A stretch of DNA of 64,000 nucleotides. Origin: Cryptomeria japonica. Its lineage: Eukaryota; Streptophyta; Pinopsida; Cupressales; Cupressaceae. The notes beneath the pieces were generated by a model. That model did no database searches. It was not told the origin of the DNA and saw only the letters and a program-made list of their open reading frames with translations. Positions 34,611 to 46,171 of the stretch are shown piece after piece (the stretch's first letter is position 1; every line of letters starts with the position of its first letter). Position numbers and translations under genes: made by a program. The DNA is taken from NCBI RefSeq assembly GCF_030272615.1, contig NC_081405.1, positions 22,176,047-22,240,046 on the forward strand, read 5' to 3'.

Positions 34611-34628
34611 ATCTCCCCCTTTGGCATT
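34601..34628 (-). promoter_or_regulatory. TRG-A polypurine tract within inverted repeat
   Basis: AATGCCAA (34601-34608) and TTGGCATT (34621-34628) flank CAATCTCCCCCT, the polypurine tract on the element strand. The perfect 8-base arms place the tract in a potential hairpin loop. Confidence 0.8.
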
Positions 34629-34737
34629 GATGGAAATACTCATGAGAAAAATAAAAAAAAACTATCCAAAAATGAAATCCAAAAAGATGTGCTCCCCTTG
34701 AGCAAGTGATCTCCTTTGTACATTTATTTTCTCCATA

Positions 34738-37700
34738 CTAATTCTTATTTTTCTCTATACTACTACTCCCCCTTTGATTTAGGCTCTGCATGAATTTTTT
34801 GTTGTCGGAGAGAATGGTCTCAGTTTGCTGGATCATGTCGGTTAGATAGTGAATTTGTTGCTCTAGTGATCGTTCTCCTTGAAATGTTGCCTTAGATAAT
34901 TCAACCCATTGAGTAATGAGACTATCCAATTTTGGACCAAGTTTACTTTTGAGTTCCCGGGCTTTAGACCTTATCCTTGCTTTCTCTTTCTCAAGCTTCT
35001 CTAACTTCTCTTCGAAAAATGCCATTTCTTGCTCAAAAAATGAGATAAGTCCTAAAGAACCTATCAAATTATCTGTAATATCATCAATCTCTTTTTCTGT
35101 CTTCTTGATTTCCTCATCTATATCCTTTGTCAAACAGTGAGGTTTACATGCTTCTCTATGTAGCTCCTTATACTCCAAAATAGTAGAATTAAGTACCGGT
35201 AAAAGTGTGTCCAAGTGATTGGTACAATTCTTTATAGTGTTCTCAAAGAATGTATTTTTCTCTTTTTCAACTCTCTCCTTAATGGTATCCTCATTCACCT
35301 TTTCTAGAGTTAGAACATTTTCAGCAATACATTTGGACAATGTGTACAATTTACCTAAAGAATCATTAATGTGATCTATCTTACAAGTAGGTACAATCAT
35401 CTTTAAGATAGGTAATGTGTTATCGATTGCCTTAAATGCTAAGGCATTGCAATCTGTTATCCTCTTGATAGAATCCAAAATAACATCTGTGATGTTAGTT
35501 GGTTTGAATTCTCTTGCTAATGTGCTAGAATCTCCAACTACCTTTATTATTTGTTCCTTATTGCCAAAAATTTGTTTCTCTTTACTTACATTTTCTTTCA
35601 GTGGATCTGTCTATGTATGTACCTCTGCCTTTGATGGTTTCTCAGTCTTTACAAGTACCTCTTCCTTTGATGGTTTCTCAGTCTGTACAAGTACCTCTTC
35701 AACTGTCAGTATCCCTGATTCATGTTGCTTTGTGTTAGTACATTGTCTTATCCTCTGTAGGTTTCTCAGTTTTTGGTTGCTCTTCTTTAGCTGGTATCTT
35801 AGTGTTCTAAGAGTCAACAATTTGTGTTGGTTTCTCAGTCTTCTGAGAGTCTACAATGTGTGTCGGTTTCTCAAAGATATTTATATTTTCACTATCAGTT
35901 GCCTGTTCCTTATCTACAACAATGTTTATATCTTGTGTATCTACATTCATTATGAAAAGTATTTCAGACTCTGGGTTAGTATCATCATGAGTTATACCTT
36001 CAGTAGCCATATCCAGTGGATTAGCTGTGTGTACTGGAGGGGTATCCTGACGTGGTAGTGGAAGATTATCTATAATCTTTATAGTAGGAACACCACCAAC
36101 TTTACCTTTTCCCTTATCTTTCTGATATACCTTGAATGTCTTGTCCATTTTTAGTTTGTTTCTTTCCTCTTTCTTTTCCTTCTCAACAAAAAATATGTCC
36201 CAGCTATCTATAGTCTCATCTGCAATCTCCTTAACCCTTCCACCCATTAGGCTTACTTGCCGATGTCCACTGACAAATACTGATTGGTTAGCTTCAGATA
36301 TAAGATCATCTATCTCTTCCTTAGATTTTACCGGATGTATAGCCAAAAGTACTTCAACTTTCATCTTCTTGTCAAGTTCCATCACAGATTGTCATTCAAC
36401 CTCAAGTCTAAGATCGAGATCATTAGGTAAAACATCCACAACCTTAATCAAAACTTTCTTGTAAATATCCAAATGTAGAATAATTCTTTCTCTAATAGTT
36501 TCTTTGTCAGAATCTTTAAAATAATGATACAATTTATTTACATTTACCAGTTTACCTTCTTGTGTTATTTCATTCAGTAGATCATCCAGTGTAGGGGTAA
36601 CCAATGTCTGTTTCTTCTTTGGTGTAAGCTTCTTTTGCGGTTCCCTAACTACCTTTTGTTTCTTTCTCTGTGTTCTGGTTTTCTTAGGAGGAGGAGAAGG
36701 TACTGGTGGGGTTTTCCTTTTCCTTTCCACTCTCTTAAACTCAGCAACCTTGCCATTGTCAGTATCAGAAGATGTCACAATTGGTGAAACATCTGCTTCC
36801 GGTTGTAGTCCTTTAAGTTCACTAGCTAATATACCACTGATATTCATGACATTTTCCTTAATTTCACTGGCCTTATTAGAGGCATCTCTGATAAACTTGT
36901 CTCTTTTCTTCCTTTCTTTCTTCATAGATACATTATTTCCAATAGTTTTAGCATTACCAAATATTCCTTCAGATGGCTCCCTAGGTGCATCAAGTAGGGA
37001 TTTTGCATATGTTTCCAGAATAGGTAGGTCTACCTCATAACCCATCTCAGTAACCCAAATAGTTCTAGGCCTTACTGCTTCCATCCAAGTCTCATCTCTT
37101 TTAATAGCAAAACATATTTGCTTGTCATACTTATCAACTATGCTCCGGGGTAACCTCTCTCTTGCTCTCATCTTAGTTTGAAATGTTTTGAAGTAATTTG
37201 CAATGTTCTTATCACAGTCAGTTCCCATACCAGTGAAAGCTTCCTGCATCTATTTTCCTACCGGGATATCATAACCAATCTTTCTGACCTATGTCAGGTA
37301 TCTCTTTAGTAAAGTGTAGCATTAAGCATACTAGTAGGTTCCCAAAATGAAAAGTACCTTTCTTATGTCCCTTAATCTTTTTCAAATTGTCAATAAATTC
37401 ATCTTTAAGCCATTCACAAACATCAATCTTAGCATTATTGTTCACCATCTCATATGCACTATGAATACAAAGGCTAGAAATTGAATCCAGTCTATTAGCA
37501 TGTGTTGCTTTATATCCAAGTATCATACTTACATATCTCACATTTATATCCTTAACATCATTGACTCTAAGTGACCTACTATCAGATGTGGCTCCGATTA
37601 AACTTGTCACACTCTTGTTAGGTATTTTCTTGGTTTTATCAAGTCTACTACCGGTTGAGGGTAAACTAGTGACTGCCTTAATTGATTCCTTGGTTATCTT

Positions 37701-38093
37701 GCAAACAGACTCTAACCACATGAACTCTCCATGGACTTTGCTTAATACAAGTCGTACGACTTCCTTTGGAAATTCGGGAATGTTTAGTATTTCTACAAAA
37801 CCTAAGTCTTCCACAATCTTATGTTTAGGTTTAATCACACCTTGTTCATCAGTAATAACCTCATTAAACATTTTCTTCAAATCCTCAATCCCTAGGTCTT
37901 CTATGTTGCAATGGGTGTAGATTCTAGGGTCTTCAGTAAATGCGACACCCTTCAGAATTTTCAAAAAAGCTCCAATAGAATCATCTTGCTTTACAATCTT
38001 GGGAATAATCTTAACCATAGGTCTAGGGCATTTTCTGTTTTCAACAATGATAGGTTTTGCAATAAACTCAAGAACAGAAGATGAAGTTTCCAT
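34738..38093 (-). pseudogene. TRG-A ORF2, unknown protein
   Basis: About 3.36 kb of coding from Met at 38093 (METSSSVLEF...) to 34738, broken by at least one frameshift near 37265, others near 35800, and stops. The N-terminal 270 residues look globular: VRLVLSKVHGEFMWLESVC, IKAVTSLPSTG, VSMILGYKATHANRLDSI, FHFGNLLVCLMLHFTKEIP. Next come EAFTGMGT, an EVDLPILETYAKSLLDAP helix, a Lys/Arg/Pro-rich patch near 36620-36720, an LHLDIYKKVLIKVVDVLPND block, TEKPSK repeats, and a C-terminal coiled coil (34738-35478). TRG-B conserves the same order, so it is a real protein family. I recognise no known domain with confidence. Possibly distantly related to plant transposon-associated domains. Confidence 0.75.
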
Positions 38094-38432
38094 TTTGATA
38101 AATACCTCTTTACCTGAAATTCTTTGAATGTCTCAAAATCACTTCGCTGCTTTGCCTTAGAAATACCCTTGCTCAATTTCATGCTCTTTGAATGCTTGTA
38201 TGCTTGGTGAGTTGAAATGAGGGTTTTCTGGTGCTTTATAGCCAAAAGGTTCTTTAAAACCGCATTAAATGCTTGTTGGTTAAGTGAAAACTTAACATAT
38301 CTTCCAGTAAAGAAGAAATGTGTCTTCTTCCCATCAATTGAGGGTAAAATGCATGATTTTCAATTTGCTACAATACCCCCTAAGGATTATTCCTCAATCG
38401 AATGAAGAATCTCCAATTGGTGGAGGGTTACT

Positions 38433-39563
38433 CTATTCTACCGGTGCAGAGATAGATTCATCAACTTTCTGATCTCCCTTCTTAATCCATTGTTTTGAAA
38501 ATTCTTTCTTTATTTCATTTACCTTTTCTTTTCCCTTCACACTAGATCCTTTATTGTTTGCTAGTACAGTCTTGCTTCTACAAAATTTTGCAATATGCCC
38601 AATCTTGTTACATGCATAACATGTTACATTATTCCTCTGAATAGCTTTTCCATATCCTTGACCAGTTTGTGTTCTGCATTGATTAGATAAATGCCCAAAT
38701 CTACCACAAACATAGCATTTCACATTCATTCTGCAATTTTCTGAATTTTGACCAACTTTATTGCATTTGGAACATTCACCGGTGGGTAAGTTTGTTTTCT
38801 GATTATTTCTAAATCTGCACTGATTTTCTCTATGACCAAATTTATTGCAATTGAAAGATTTTCCATTGAATTTATAAGCATTAGGTTGTCTTACCGGTTT
38901 AATGTGAAATTGATTGTTCGCAATCCCAAAACTTTCTCCATGTTCAAATCCAAGTCCAATTATATCTCCATCATTTTTTTGTCTTTTCAAAATGTCATCA
39001 AGTCTTTCTAAACTTTTCTTGAATTTGTCTTTGTGTTCATTTGTAGTGATCAAGTCATTTTCAAGAATTCCAACTTGTCTCACAAGCTCATTTTTATCAT
39101 GTTGCATGTGAATCAGATTTGTCTTTAGCATATCAATTTCATTACAGAGTCTTAGATTTTCATTACCTCCATCATTAAGTCTCCTAGTCAAGTCCTCTTC
39201 ATTCTTCTTTCTATCTTCAAGATCCTTACATATCATCATGGTTAAATCTTGCATTTCATTTCTCATGTTAGTGTTCTCTTGCCTCAACTTGTCTGCAATA
39301 TCACTAAGAGTTTCCTTTTCATCATCATGTTTCTGCATTTACTCATGAAGTTATTTTCTCTTATTTTGTGCTATAACCAGTTTCTCCTAAAGTCCTTTAA
39401 TGAATTCCTTAGCAGTCCTTAGATCATCTTCAAGTTTGATATTCTTTAATTTTCCTGCATAAAAATTTTCAAGAGCTCCTTCCAACTGTTTTCTTAAGTT
39501 CTCTATTTGTACCGGTTTCAAGATCTTCCTTAAGTTGTTAGGCTTTTGCAAATAAAGGACCAT
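38433..39563 (-). pseudogene. TRG-A ORF1, gag-like coiled coil with four zinc knuckles
   Basis: ATG at 39563-39561 abuts the PBS. The frame runs 377 codons to 38433 with three early stops and no frameshift. An extended coiled coil (MRNEMQDL, LRLCNEIDMLKTNLIHM, ELVRQVGILENDLI) is followed by four knuckles: CNKFGHRENQC with only the last positions canonical, CSKCNKVGQNSENC (His replaced by Gln), CYVCGRFGHLSNQC and CYACNKIGHIAKFC. A Lys-rich end follows. Probably an RNA-binding gag derivative. It lacks the UBN2 gag domain. Confidence 0.88.
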
Positions 39564-39575
39564 GCTCTGATACCA
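39564..39575 (-). promoter_or_regulatory. TRG-A primer binding site (tRNA-iMet)
   Basis: Minus strand TGGTATCAGAGC, a perfect initiator tRNA-Met match, two bases from the LTR start at 39578. Confidence 0.95.
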
Positions 39576-39577
39576 AT

Positions 39578-40399
39578 TGTTAGATTTAATGACAGTCCCA
39601 AAGATGCTGAGAGGGGGGGAGTCCTGAATCAGTGTCTAACTGGTTGATTGAATATTTAAACTCATTTATAACTTTGCAACCCAAAACAATGTATCGGTAA
39701 ACAAGAATTAATGCAGTAAACACAAATAATTGAGACAACATAGAAATACACCATAACACAAGATATTTTAATGAGGAGACCCAGTGTGGGAAAAACCTCA
39801 GTGGGATTTGTGACCCACAATATTTACTCACTGGCCAATGAAGAAATACTACTTACAATAAGGGCCTGCACATGCAGGAAGGCCAACTGCCTGGAGCGCA
39901 CTGCTCAAAAAGAGTCTCACTGACTACAATATGGATAATTAAATCGAATACAATGTACTGCTCAAAATAGCATCTCAAATGCCTGGTTCGGTACTAGTTT
40001 AAGCTCAGTTAGATACCTTAACAAAAACCTTCATTTTCCACTATATCACCTCATACAATAATTTTCTATTCATTACATTCTTTCATTACTCCTCTCTTCA
40101 AAATGACCTATGAGATCTCATACATATATTAGTCTATACAATATACCAAGTTAGCTTACAAATAGTTAATTACATTTACAAAACAATTCACATAAATAAA
40201 AATTTATCTCATGTCGGCCTGAGTGTCAGTATACTTCATTTCTAGTGTAATCTGGATGCCTGTGGAAGTGCCTATTGGTGTCGATGCCTGTTGGTATATG
40301 ATATATGTGGTGTCGGTGCATGTGTAGAAACTTGTTTCCATTTGGTTGCCAGTTGGTTGCCAACATCAACTATTCTCATTAGAGTGTAGAATTCCAACA
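39578..40399 (-). repeat. TRG-A 5' LTR (right copy)
   Basis: 822 bases, same length as the left copy, ends ATTCCAACA followed by TCAAT. Confidence 0.93.
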
Positions 40400-40404
40400 T
40401 CAAT

Positions 40405-40688
40405 AGTTCCCCCCCTGTGAATGATATCTCTATAAGGTTCTGAATGATTTTTCACATTACTATCACTCCCCCTTTGACATCAATGCTAGAAATTTGACAA
40501 AAATATCAAAGTAATGATATAAACCTCTGAATCTCAGAGCTAACCACTCCCCCTAAGTAGTAGCACCACTCATCAATATCGAAATGAATAATGTCTCTGA
40601 TAATGCATGTTGGACCGATGACAAACTTCAGCAATCAAGTCTCTGCCGGAGGGGCAAAAACCCCTAGTCTATCTCTCAAATACTCAAA
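40405..40688 (-). other. Copia3 3' untranslated region beyond TRG-A
   Basis: Non-coding, with three pyrimidine runs on the plus strand (TTCCCCCCCT, CTCCCCCTTTGACATCAATG, CTCCCCCTAAG), extra purine tracts on the element strand. Confidence 0.6.
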
Positions 40689-41464
40689 TTATTCCTTAGA
40701 TAGTGGTTTGGTGAATATATCTGGAATCCATTCTTTAGTGTTCACATAAACCAATTTGACTTCCTTTGCTTCTACCTTGTCCTTCAGAAAGTTATACTTT
40801 ATTGAAATATGATTAGTCTTAGAGTAAAATATCGGATTCTTAGACATGTCAATAGCTGTAGAGTTATCACAATAGATAACTACCGGTTCACTACAATTTA
40901 CACTCATATCCTACAACATTTTTTTCATCCACAAGACTTGAGTGCAATTAGTTGCTAGTGCAACATACTTAGCTTCTGCAGTAGATAAAGAAATGCATGA
41001 CTATTTTTTGTTGATACATGAAACCAATTTCTTTCCAAGAAAGAAAGCTCAACTAGAAGTGCTCTTCCTGTCATCGAGTATCTCCTGCCCAATTTGAGTC
41101 AATATATGCACATAAAGTGAAATCTTTTTAGAATACCATAAATCATATTCTATTGTTCCTTGCAAATATCGGAATATCCCCTTTACTGCACATTCATGAT
41201 TTTCTTTAGGATTACTTTGATATCTTGAAACAATACTTACTACATTCATAATATCAGGTCTAGTCCGAGTCAAATATAGCAGACCACCAATCATAGACTT
41301 ATACCTTGTCGGATTTACTGGTGTAGAAGTATCCTTGATAGACAATTTCTCACTTATCACCATAGGAGTACTTACCAGTTTGGAATTATCCATACCAAAA
41401 TTCTTCAACAATTCCCTCAGATACTTAGTTTAATAGATAAAAATTCCTTTGTCAGTTTGAGTAA
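40689..41464 (-). pseudogene. Copia3 RNase H and RT C-terminal region
   Basis: RNase H end: VVIYCDNSTAIDMSKNPIF (catalytic Asp in CDN), HISIKYNFLKDKV, IPDIFTKPLSKE (40689-40907). The part before (about 41049-41411) has LVSTPMVISEKLSIKD, YRSMIGGLLYLT-like YKSMIGGLLYLTRTRPDI, and DDRKSTSS. Frames are interrupted near 40910-41048 by several stops. Confidence 0.9.
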
Positions 41465-41465
41465 T

Positions 41466-42240
41466 CTACAAACCTAAGAAAAATTTCATCTCACCAATCA
41501 TGGACATTTCAAATTCATTCTTCATGTTGTTAGCAAATTCCATACACAATTTATCTTCTCCAAAAATGATATCATCAATAAATACTTCAATAATCAAAAT
41601 ATCATTATCAGTGATCTTATAATATAGATTACTCTCAACACTACCTTTAGTAAAACCAAGCTTCAAAAGATATTTATCCAACCTTGCATACCAAGCTCTA
41701 GGAGCCTGTTTCAAACCATATAAAACTTTCTTCAATCTACAAACCATATCCTTATCATTTGTCAGTGAAAATCCATCATTTTTCTCAATGTATACTTCTT
41801 CCTCAAGCTCATCATTTAAAGATGCACATTTAACATCCATTTGTTAAACCTTATAATTCTTATAAGCTGCATAGGCAAGAAATAGTCTAACAGCTTCAAT
41901 TCTAGCTACAAGTGCAAATGTCTCACCATAATCAATTCCTTCCATTTGAGAATAACCTTTACAAACTAATCTAGCCTTGTTCCTTACAACTTGGCCATCC
42001 TCATTCAATTTATTCCTAAAAACCCATTAGTTCCAATAAAATTCTTATTTTTAGGCCGTGGAACTAAAGACCAAGTCTCATTTTTCTCTATCTAATCTAA
42101 TTCATCTTTCATAGCCTTTAACCAATGTTTATCCTTACAAGCTTCAATAATAGTTGTTGGTTCAACTTGAGAAATAAGACATACCTCTTCATTTGCCAAT
42201 TTCTTCTTGTCATAACTCCCTTGTTCCTATCTACAATAAT
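41466..42240 (-). pseudogene. Copia3 reverse transcriptase
   Basis: [40 protein letters not shown] and the catalytic FIDDIIFG at about 41560-41585 are visible in one frame (41466-41840). Upstream fragments down to about 42240 in other frames contain the ETWSLVPR- and [10 protein letters not shown]-like blocks. Stops and frameshifts are frequent. Confidence 0.88.
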
Positions 42241-42458
42241 TTGTTCTTCGGAATAATTTAATCTTACATACCTTGGTGTCTTTTAAACTTCAGGCTCACT
42301 ACTCTGATCATCAGTCATAGTTGAATTTTATGATTGTGCTGGTGTAACTATCTCAGCTTCCTCTACCAGCTACGGGATTATCGATTTAGTTATGATCATT
42401 TCCACTACCAGATCCCTGTCATATGATATAAAATGATTTATGTACTATTCATCCACTT

Positions 42459-43179
42459 TCACATTAGCACTCTCCACAATTTTCTGCAATCTTTTGTTTT
42501 AACATCTATATGCTTTGCTCTGAATTGAATAACCAAGAAATATCCCTTCATCACATCTAGGATCAACCTTTCCAATTGAATCATCTCTTTTGATATAGCA
42601 TTTACTTCCAAAAATTCTAAAATATTTAATAGTAGGTGTATGTCCAAACCATAGTTCATAAGGGGTCATACCGGTTTCACCTTTGATGTAAACTCTATTG
42701 AATATGTAGACTGTTGTACTCACTGCTTCTCTCCAGTAGATATGAGGCAATTTGGATTCCATCATCATAGATTTTGCTGCATCCAAAATGGTTATGTTCT
42801 TTCTTTCCACTACTCCATTTTGCTGAGAAGTCCTAGGTACAAATAGTTGTCTCCTGATTCCATTTGTCTCACAATAACTATGAAATTCATGAGAAGTGAA
42901 CTCACCACCATGATTGGATCTTAGACATTTGATTTTCAATCTAGTTTCAGTTTCAACCTTCACTTTAAAGATCTTGAATTTCTCAAAAGCTTTAGACTTC
43001 TCCCTCAAAAAGGTCACCCACATCATTCTAGAATAGTCATCAATAATCAGCATGAAATACCTATCACCTTAAAAGATTCTAGTCCTTGCTGGACCACCTA
43101 AGTCAGTGTGAATCAATTCAAGTACATCATTAGATTTATCATGTATGCTCTTAAAAGAACTTCTGACTTGCTTCCCTAA
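42459..43179 (-). pseudogene. Copia3 integrase
   Basis: Core: YSRMMWVTFLREKSKAFEKF, IKCLRSNHGGEFTSHEF (Asp replaced by Asn at the LRSDxGGEF site), NGVVERKNITILDAAKSMM with the catalytic Glu, and NRVYIKGETGMTPYELWFG. C-terminal KCYIKRDDSIGKVDPRCDEG and FLGYSIQSKAYRC follow. The Asp-to-Asn change would abolish catalysis. Confidence 0.9.
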
Positions 43180-43479
43180 TTAACATTCCTTACATACCGG
43201 ATTATGAGGCTTCATAATCTTAGGTATATCTCTGTCTGCCTTAGTTGAACTGATCTTAACAATACAATCAAAATTAACATGACACAACCTCTTATGCCAT
43301 AGCCAACTCTCATGAATATGAGAAATTAAGCATGTCTTATTACCAATGTTCAAGTGAAAGATATTACTGCCAGACTGAATACCGGTTGCAATCTCCAAAC
43401 CAATCTTGTTAATAATTTTGCATTTTATATCTTTAAACTGAAGTTGAAAACCCTTATCAACCAATTGACCAACACTCAA
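43180..43479 (-). pseudogene. Copia3 GAG-pre-integrase domain
   Basis: LWHKRLCHVNFDCIVKISS with the zinc-binding His/Cys pattern continuing to HNPVCKEC. Located between protease and integrase core. Confidence 0.88.
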
Positions 43480-43562
43480 AATATTATGCTTTAAACCTTC
43501 TACATATTAGACATTATAAGTATTATGTTTGTCATCCAAAGAAATAATACCTCTACCTTTGA

Positions 43563-43766
43563 TCATACATGCCTTGTCATCTCCAATCTAACTTGACCGC
43601 CATTGTATTCTTGCAAGGACATAAATTTCCCTTTATCTCTAGTCATATGATGTGAGCATCCACTATCAATTACCCATTCATCCTTATCTTCAACTTTTGC
43701 TGTCAGGGCCTTTTCTTCATTTTTGATAGCCAGTTCCGGTTCATCTTTGTTCAAAGCATAGAACAC
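43563..43766 (-). pseudogene. Copia3 protease
   Basis: WVIDSGCSHHMTRDKGKFMS, the copia protease active site (DSG), followed by the EYNGGQVRLEM region. Short because frames break on both sides. Confidence 0.9.
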
Positions 43767-43849
43767 CCATTCTTTTCCATTTTTAGATCTACTAGTAGAG
43801 TCTTCTGTCGGTTCATCTTCAGAGTCATCAGTTACTCCTTCCTCATCTG

Positions 43850-44837
43850 CTATGTAGCATTCTTTACTTTTCTTGAATCTATGTCTATTCTGGTTAGGCT
43901 TAAAAGATTTCTTAACTCTTTCCTCAAACCTTGCATTCCTTTCAGGACATCTAGATGCAAAATGACCAATCTTATTACATGAAAAACATTTAAAAGGTTC
44001 TTTTCATTCATACTTACTTCTAGTTGGTCCTTTAGGTACTCTTCTAGAAAATAAGGCTTCAAGTTGCTCAAGTTCTTCATCTTCTTTTCTCATGTCCTCC
44101 AATTCTTTTGAATTTAGGGCTTTCAAATCACTTTTTGTAGTAGATGTTGATGATGATGATGATGCATGAAAAGTAGGTTTAGACTTTATAGCTCCAGAAG
44201 ATCCAAATTCTTCAAGCTCAATAGTAGATAATTTCCCAATCAGAATGTCTCTATTAACTGAAGTGTTTGTCATTATTCTTAACTCATTAATTGTAGTTTC
44301 CTTCATCTTATAAGCCAGTAGAAGGGCTCTCAAGACTTTAGAAACTATTTCATCTTCACTTAGAAATCCTCCACAACATTGAATTCCCATAACAATCTCA
44401 TTTACTCTTTCCATAAACACAACAATTCTTTCATTATCTTCCATTTTCAAGTTTTCATATCTTACCCAGTAACCATCAAGTTTAGAAATTTTGACAGTAG
44501 GATCACCTTCATTCAAAGTTTGCAATTTGTCCCACATAACCTTAGCTGATGATTTATCAATTAATCCCATGATCTACTGATTAGTAAGTGCACACAAGAG
44601 GGCTTCTCTAGCTCCGCAATCATTTTCAATATTCTTATCCAAGTCTACAGGAGCGAGATTGCTAGATGTCAGATCATAAGGTGTGTATCCTTTCTTAGTG
44701 ATCTCCCAAATATCCTTGCCAAGACATCTAAGATGAGTCTCCATTTGAATTTTCCATATCCCATAATCTGTTCCATCAAGCTTAGGGATTTCTCTTCTAA
44801 AAATAGTTGTCGGTGGATTAGAAGTGTTAGTTGCCAT
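43850..44837 (-). pseudogene. Copia3 gag
   Basis: N-terminal part 44574-44837 with IFRREIPKLDGTDYGIWKIQ (DUF4219-like), then 44004-44570 with AKVMWDKLQTLNEGDPTVKI, VRYENLKMEDNERIVVFMERV and IVSKVLRALLLAYKMK (UBN2). The C-terminal part has a Ser-rich linker. The zinc-knuckle region (CFSCNKIGHFASRC-like on the minus strand near 43950-43990) is damaged by a frameshift. Confidence 0.9.
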
Positions 44838-44881
44838 AGGATCTACCTCAAGCAGTTAAGCTTCTGCAAAAGAGGACCAAG

Positions 44882-44893
44882 GCTCTGATACCA
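44882..44893 (-). promoter_or_regulatory. Copia3 primer binding site (tRNA-iMet)
   Basis: TGGTATCAGAGC on the minus strand, perfect, two bases from the LTR start at 44896. The bases after it on the element strand, GGTCCTCTTTTGCAGAAGC, resemble those after the TRG-A and TRG-B PBS. Confidence 0.95.
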
Positions 44894-44895
44894 AT

Positions 44896-46166
44896 TGTTA
44901 GGATAACTAGTGAACAATTGAGAGGATGGGGAGTGAATTAGTTGTTAACAAATTATCTCTTTTAATCCATAATACAACCTTTAATAAATCAAGTACCAGT
45001 AAAGCACATAAAGATGCCGATGGGAATATATACCGATAAACAATACAATTTAACAATTAACCAGATAATCAATGCAAATCAACCATACCACATAACACCA
45101 TGATTTGTATGTGGAAAACCCAGAAAGGGAAAAACCACGATGGGAAGCCAACTCACAGTCAGATGATACTTCTGGAGAAAGTATGTGTTACAATGAGGGG
45201 CCTACACTTGCAGGAAGGCACACTGCCTAGAGTGTACTGCTCATTAAAAAAGAGTCTCACTAACTATAGAGAGTCTACAACCATCTCAAGGTAAATGGAC
45301 AGAAATCCAAGAGAGTGAACTACCAGAGATAGCATCTACCATACCTGATTACAGTCCTGGTTAAGCTCAGTGTAGGAGGACTAAATCCTCTTATGAATCT
45401 AATTCAATCACCAATGATCGACCAACTCCTCTGCCTAAATGATATTACAATATTCGCACATTACATTCCTTGACGATGACCTTTCTAATAACCATGATAC
45501 ACTACAAAGAGTTTCTACCTCTTATTTTTACAAACCCTAAGGCCTAAACCAATTAGGTTGGCCACCTAAAAAAGATCATTACATAATTCCTTATTACAAT
45601 GATATGCCATGTCGGTTTAAGACCAAAACAACAATCACAAATCCATAAATCCTCTCATAACATCCCGGTAAAGTAGAGTACACATTAGCATGATACCGGT
45701 CCTTAACCTAGATAGGTACTAGACCTATTCTAGGTCCATCACACCAAAGCAATGTCTTCAAGCAGTTGAGGCACGATCAAAGAACATCTTCAGCATCCTG
45801 AAATCCATGAAGAAGATACACCCTCACCAATTATGCATCTTGATATGATTCCTCAATGAAAGCTCTACCGATAAAGCCTTAAACTAGTGTCGGTAAGGGT
45901 TTACCAGAGTGTATGATAGCATTTGATTGCCAAGCCAATACCAACTGACCAAAACATTCTCATGGAGCATATATCACATGAAATCAAACATACTTCACTG
46001 ATCCAAACATGCCAGAAGTGTCCAACAGATAGTATCTTCTGCCAGTAACACTAAATCTTCTACCGGTAACCAAAACCTGTCTGTGGGTAACCAATCATAA
46101 CAACTAGTGTTGACATCAATGACAAAACATCAATGCAACACAATCAATTCATCCATAATGCCAACA
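44896..46166 (-). repeat. Copia3 5' LTR (right copy)
   Basis: 1271 bases, TGTTAGGATAACTAG to AATGCCAACA. Followed by AGTTT, which pairs with GGTTT before the left LTR. Confidence 0.93.
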
Positions 46167-46171
46167 AGTTT

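Larger units (their letters stand above)
33789..40399 (-). mobile_element. TRG-A: pol-less copia-type element with gag-like ORF1 and unknown ORF2
   Basis: A 6.6-kb element with 822-base LTRs (33789-34610 and 39578-40399), TCAAT on both sides (33784-33788 and 40400-40404), tRNA-iMet PBS (39564-39575) and a polypurine tract at 34611-34622. The interior encodes only ORF1 (coiled coil and four zinc knuckles) and ORF2 (unknown). No protease, integrase, RT or RNase H is seen. It resembles the terminal-repeat retrotransposons with GAG (TR-GAG) known in plants but with an additional large ORF. Same family as TRG-B. Confidence 0.88.
32422..46166 (-). mobile_element. Copia3: complete-type Ty1/copia element carrying TRG-A
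   Basis: A minus-strand copia element with LTRs 32422-33674 and 44896-46166, PBS at 44882-44893 and the full domain series gag, protease, integrase, RT, RNase H between 44837 and 40689. TRG-A (33789-40399, TCAAT duplication) sits in its 3' untranslated region between RNase H and the polypurine tract. Frames are broken in many places, so it is inactive. Shares LTR-proximal leader sequence with the TRG elements. Confidence 0.92.

Noticed and set aside
34916-36058. Plus-strand Ser/Phe-rich frames opposite TRG ORF2
   Set aside because: Antisense shadows of the Lys/Glu-rich ORF2, whose complement gives Phe/Ser/Leu-rich open frames.
39560-39580. tRNA gene at the GCTCTGATACCA sites
   Set aside because: Only the 3' tRNA-Met complement of a primer binding site; no cloverleaf around it (also at 9762, 44882, 62804).
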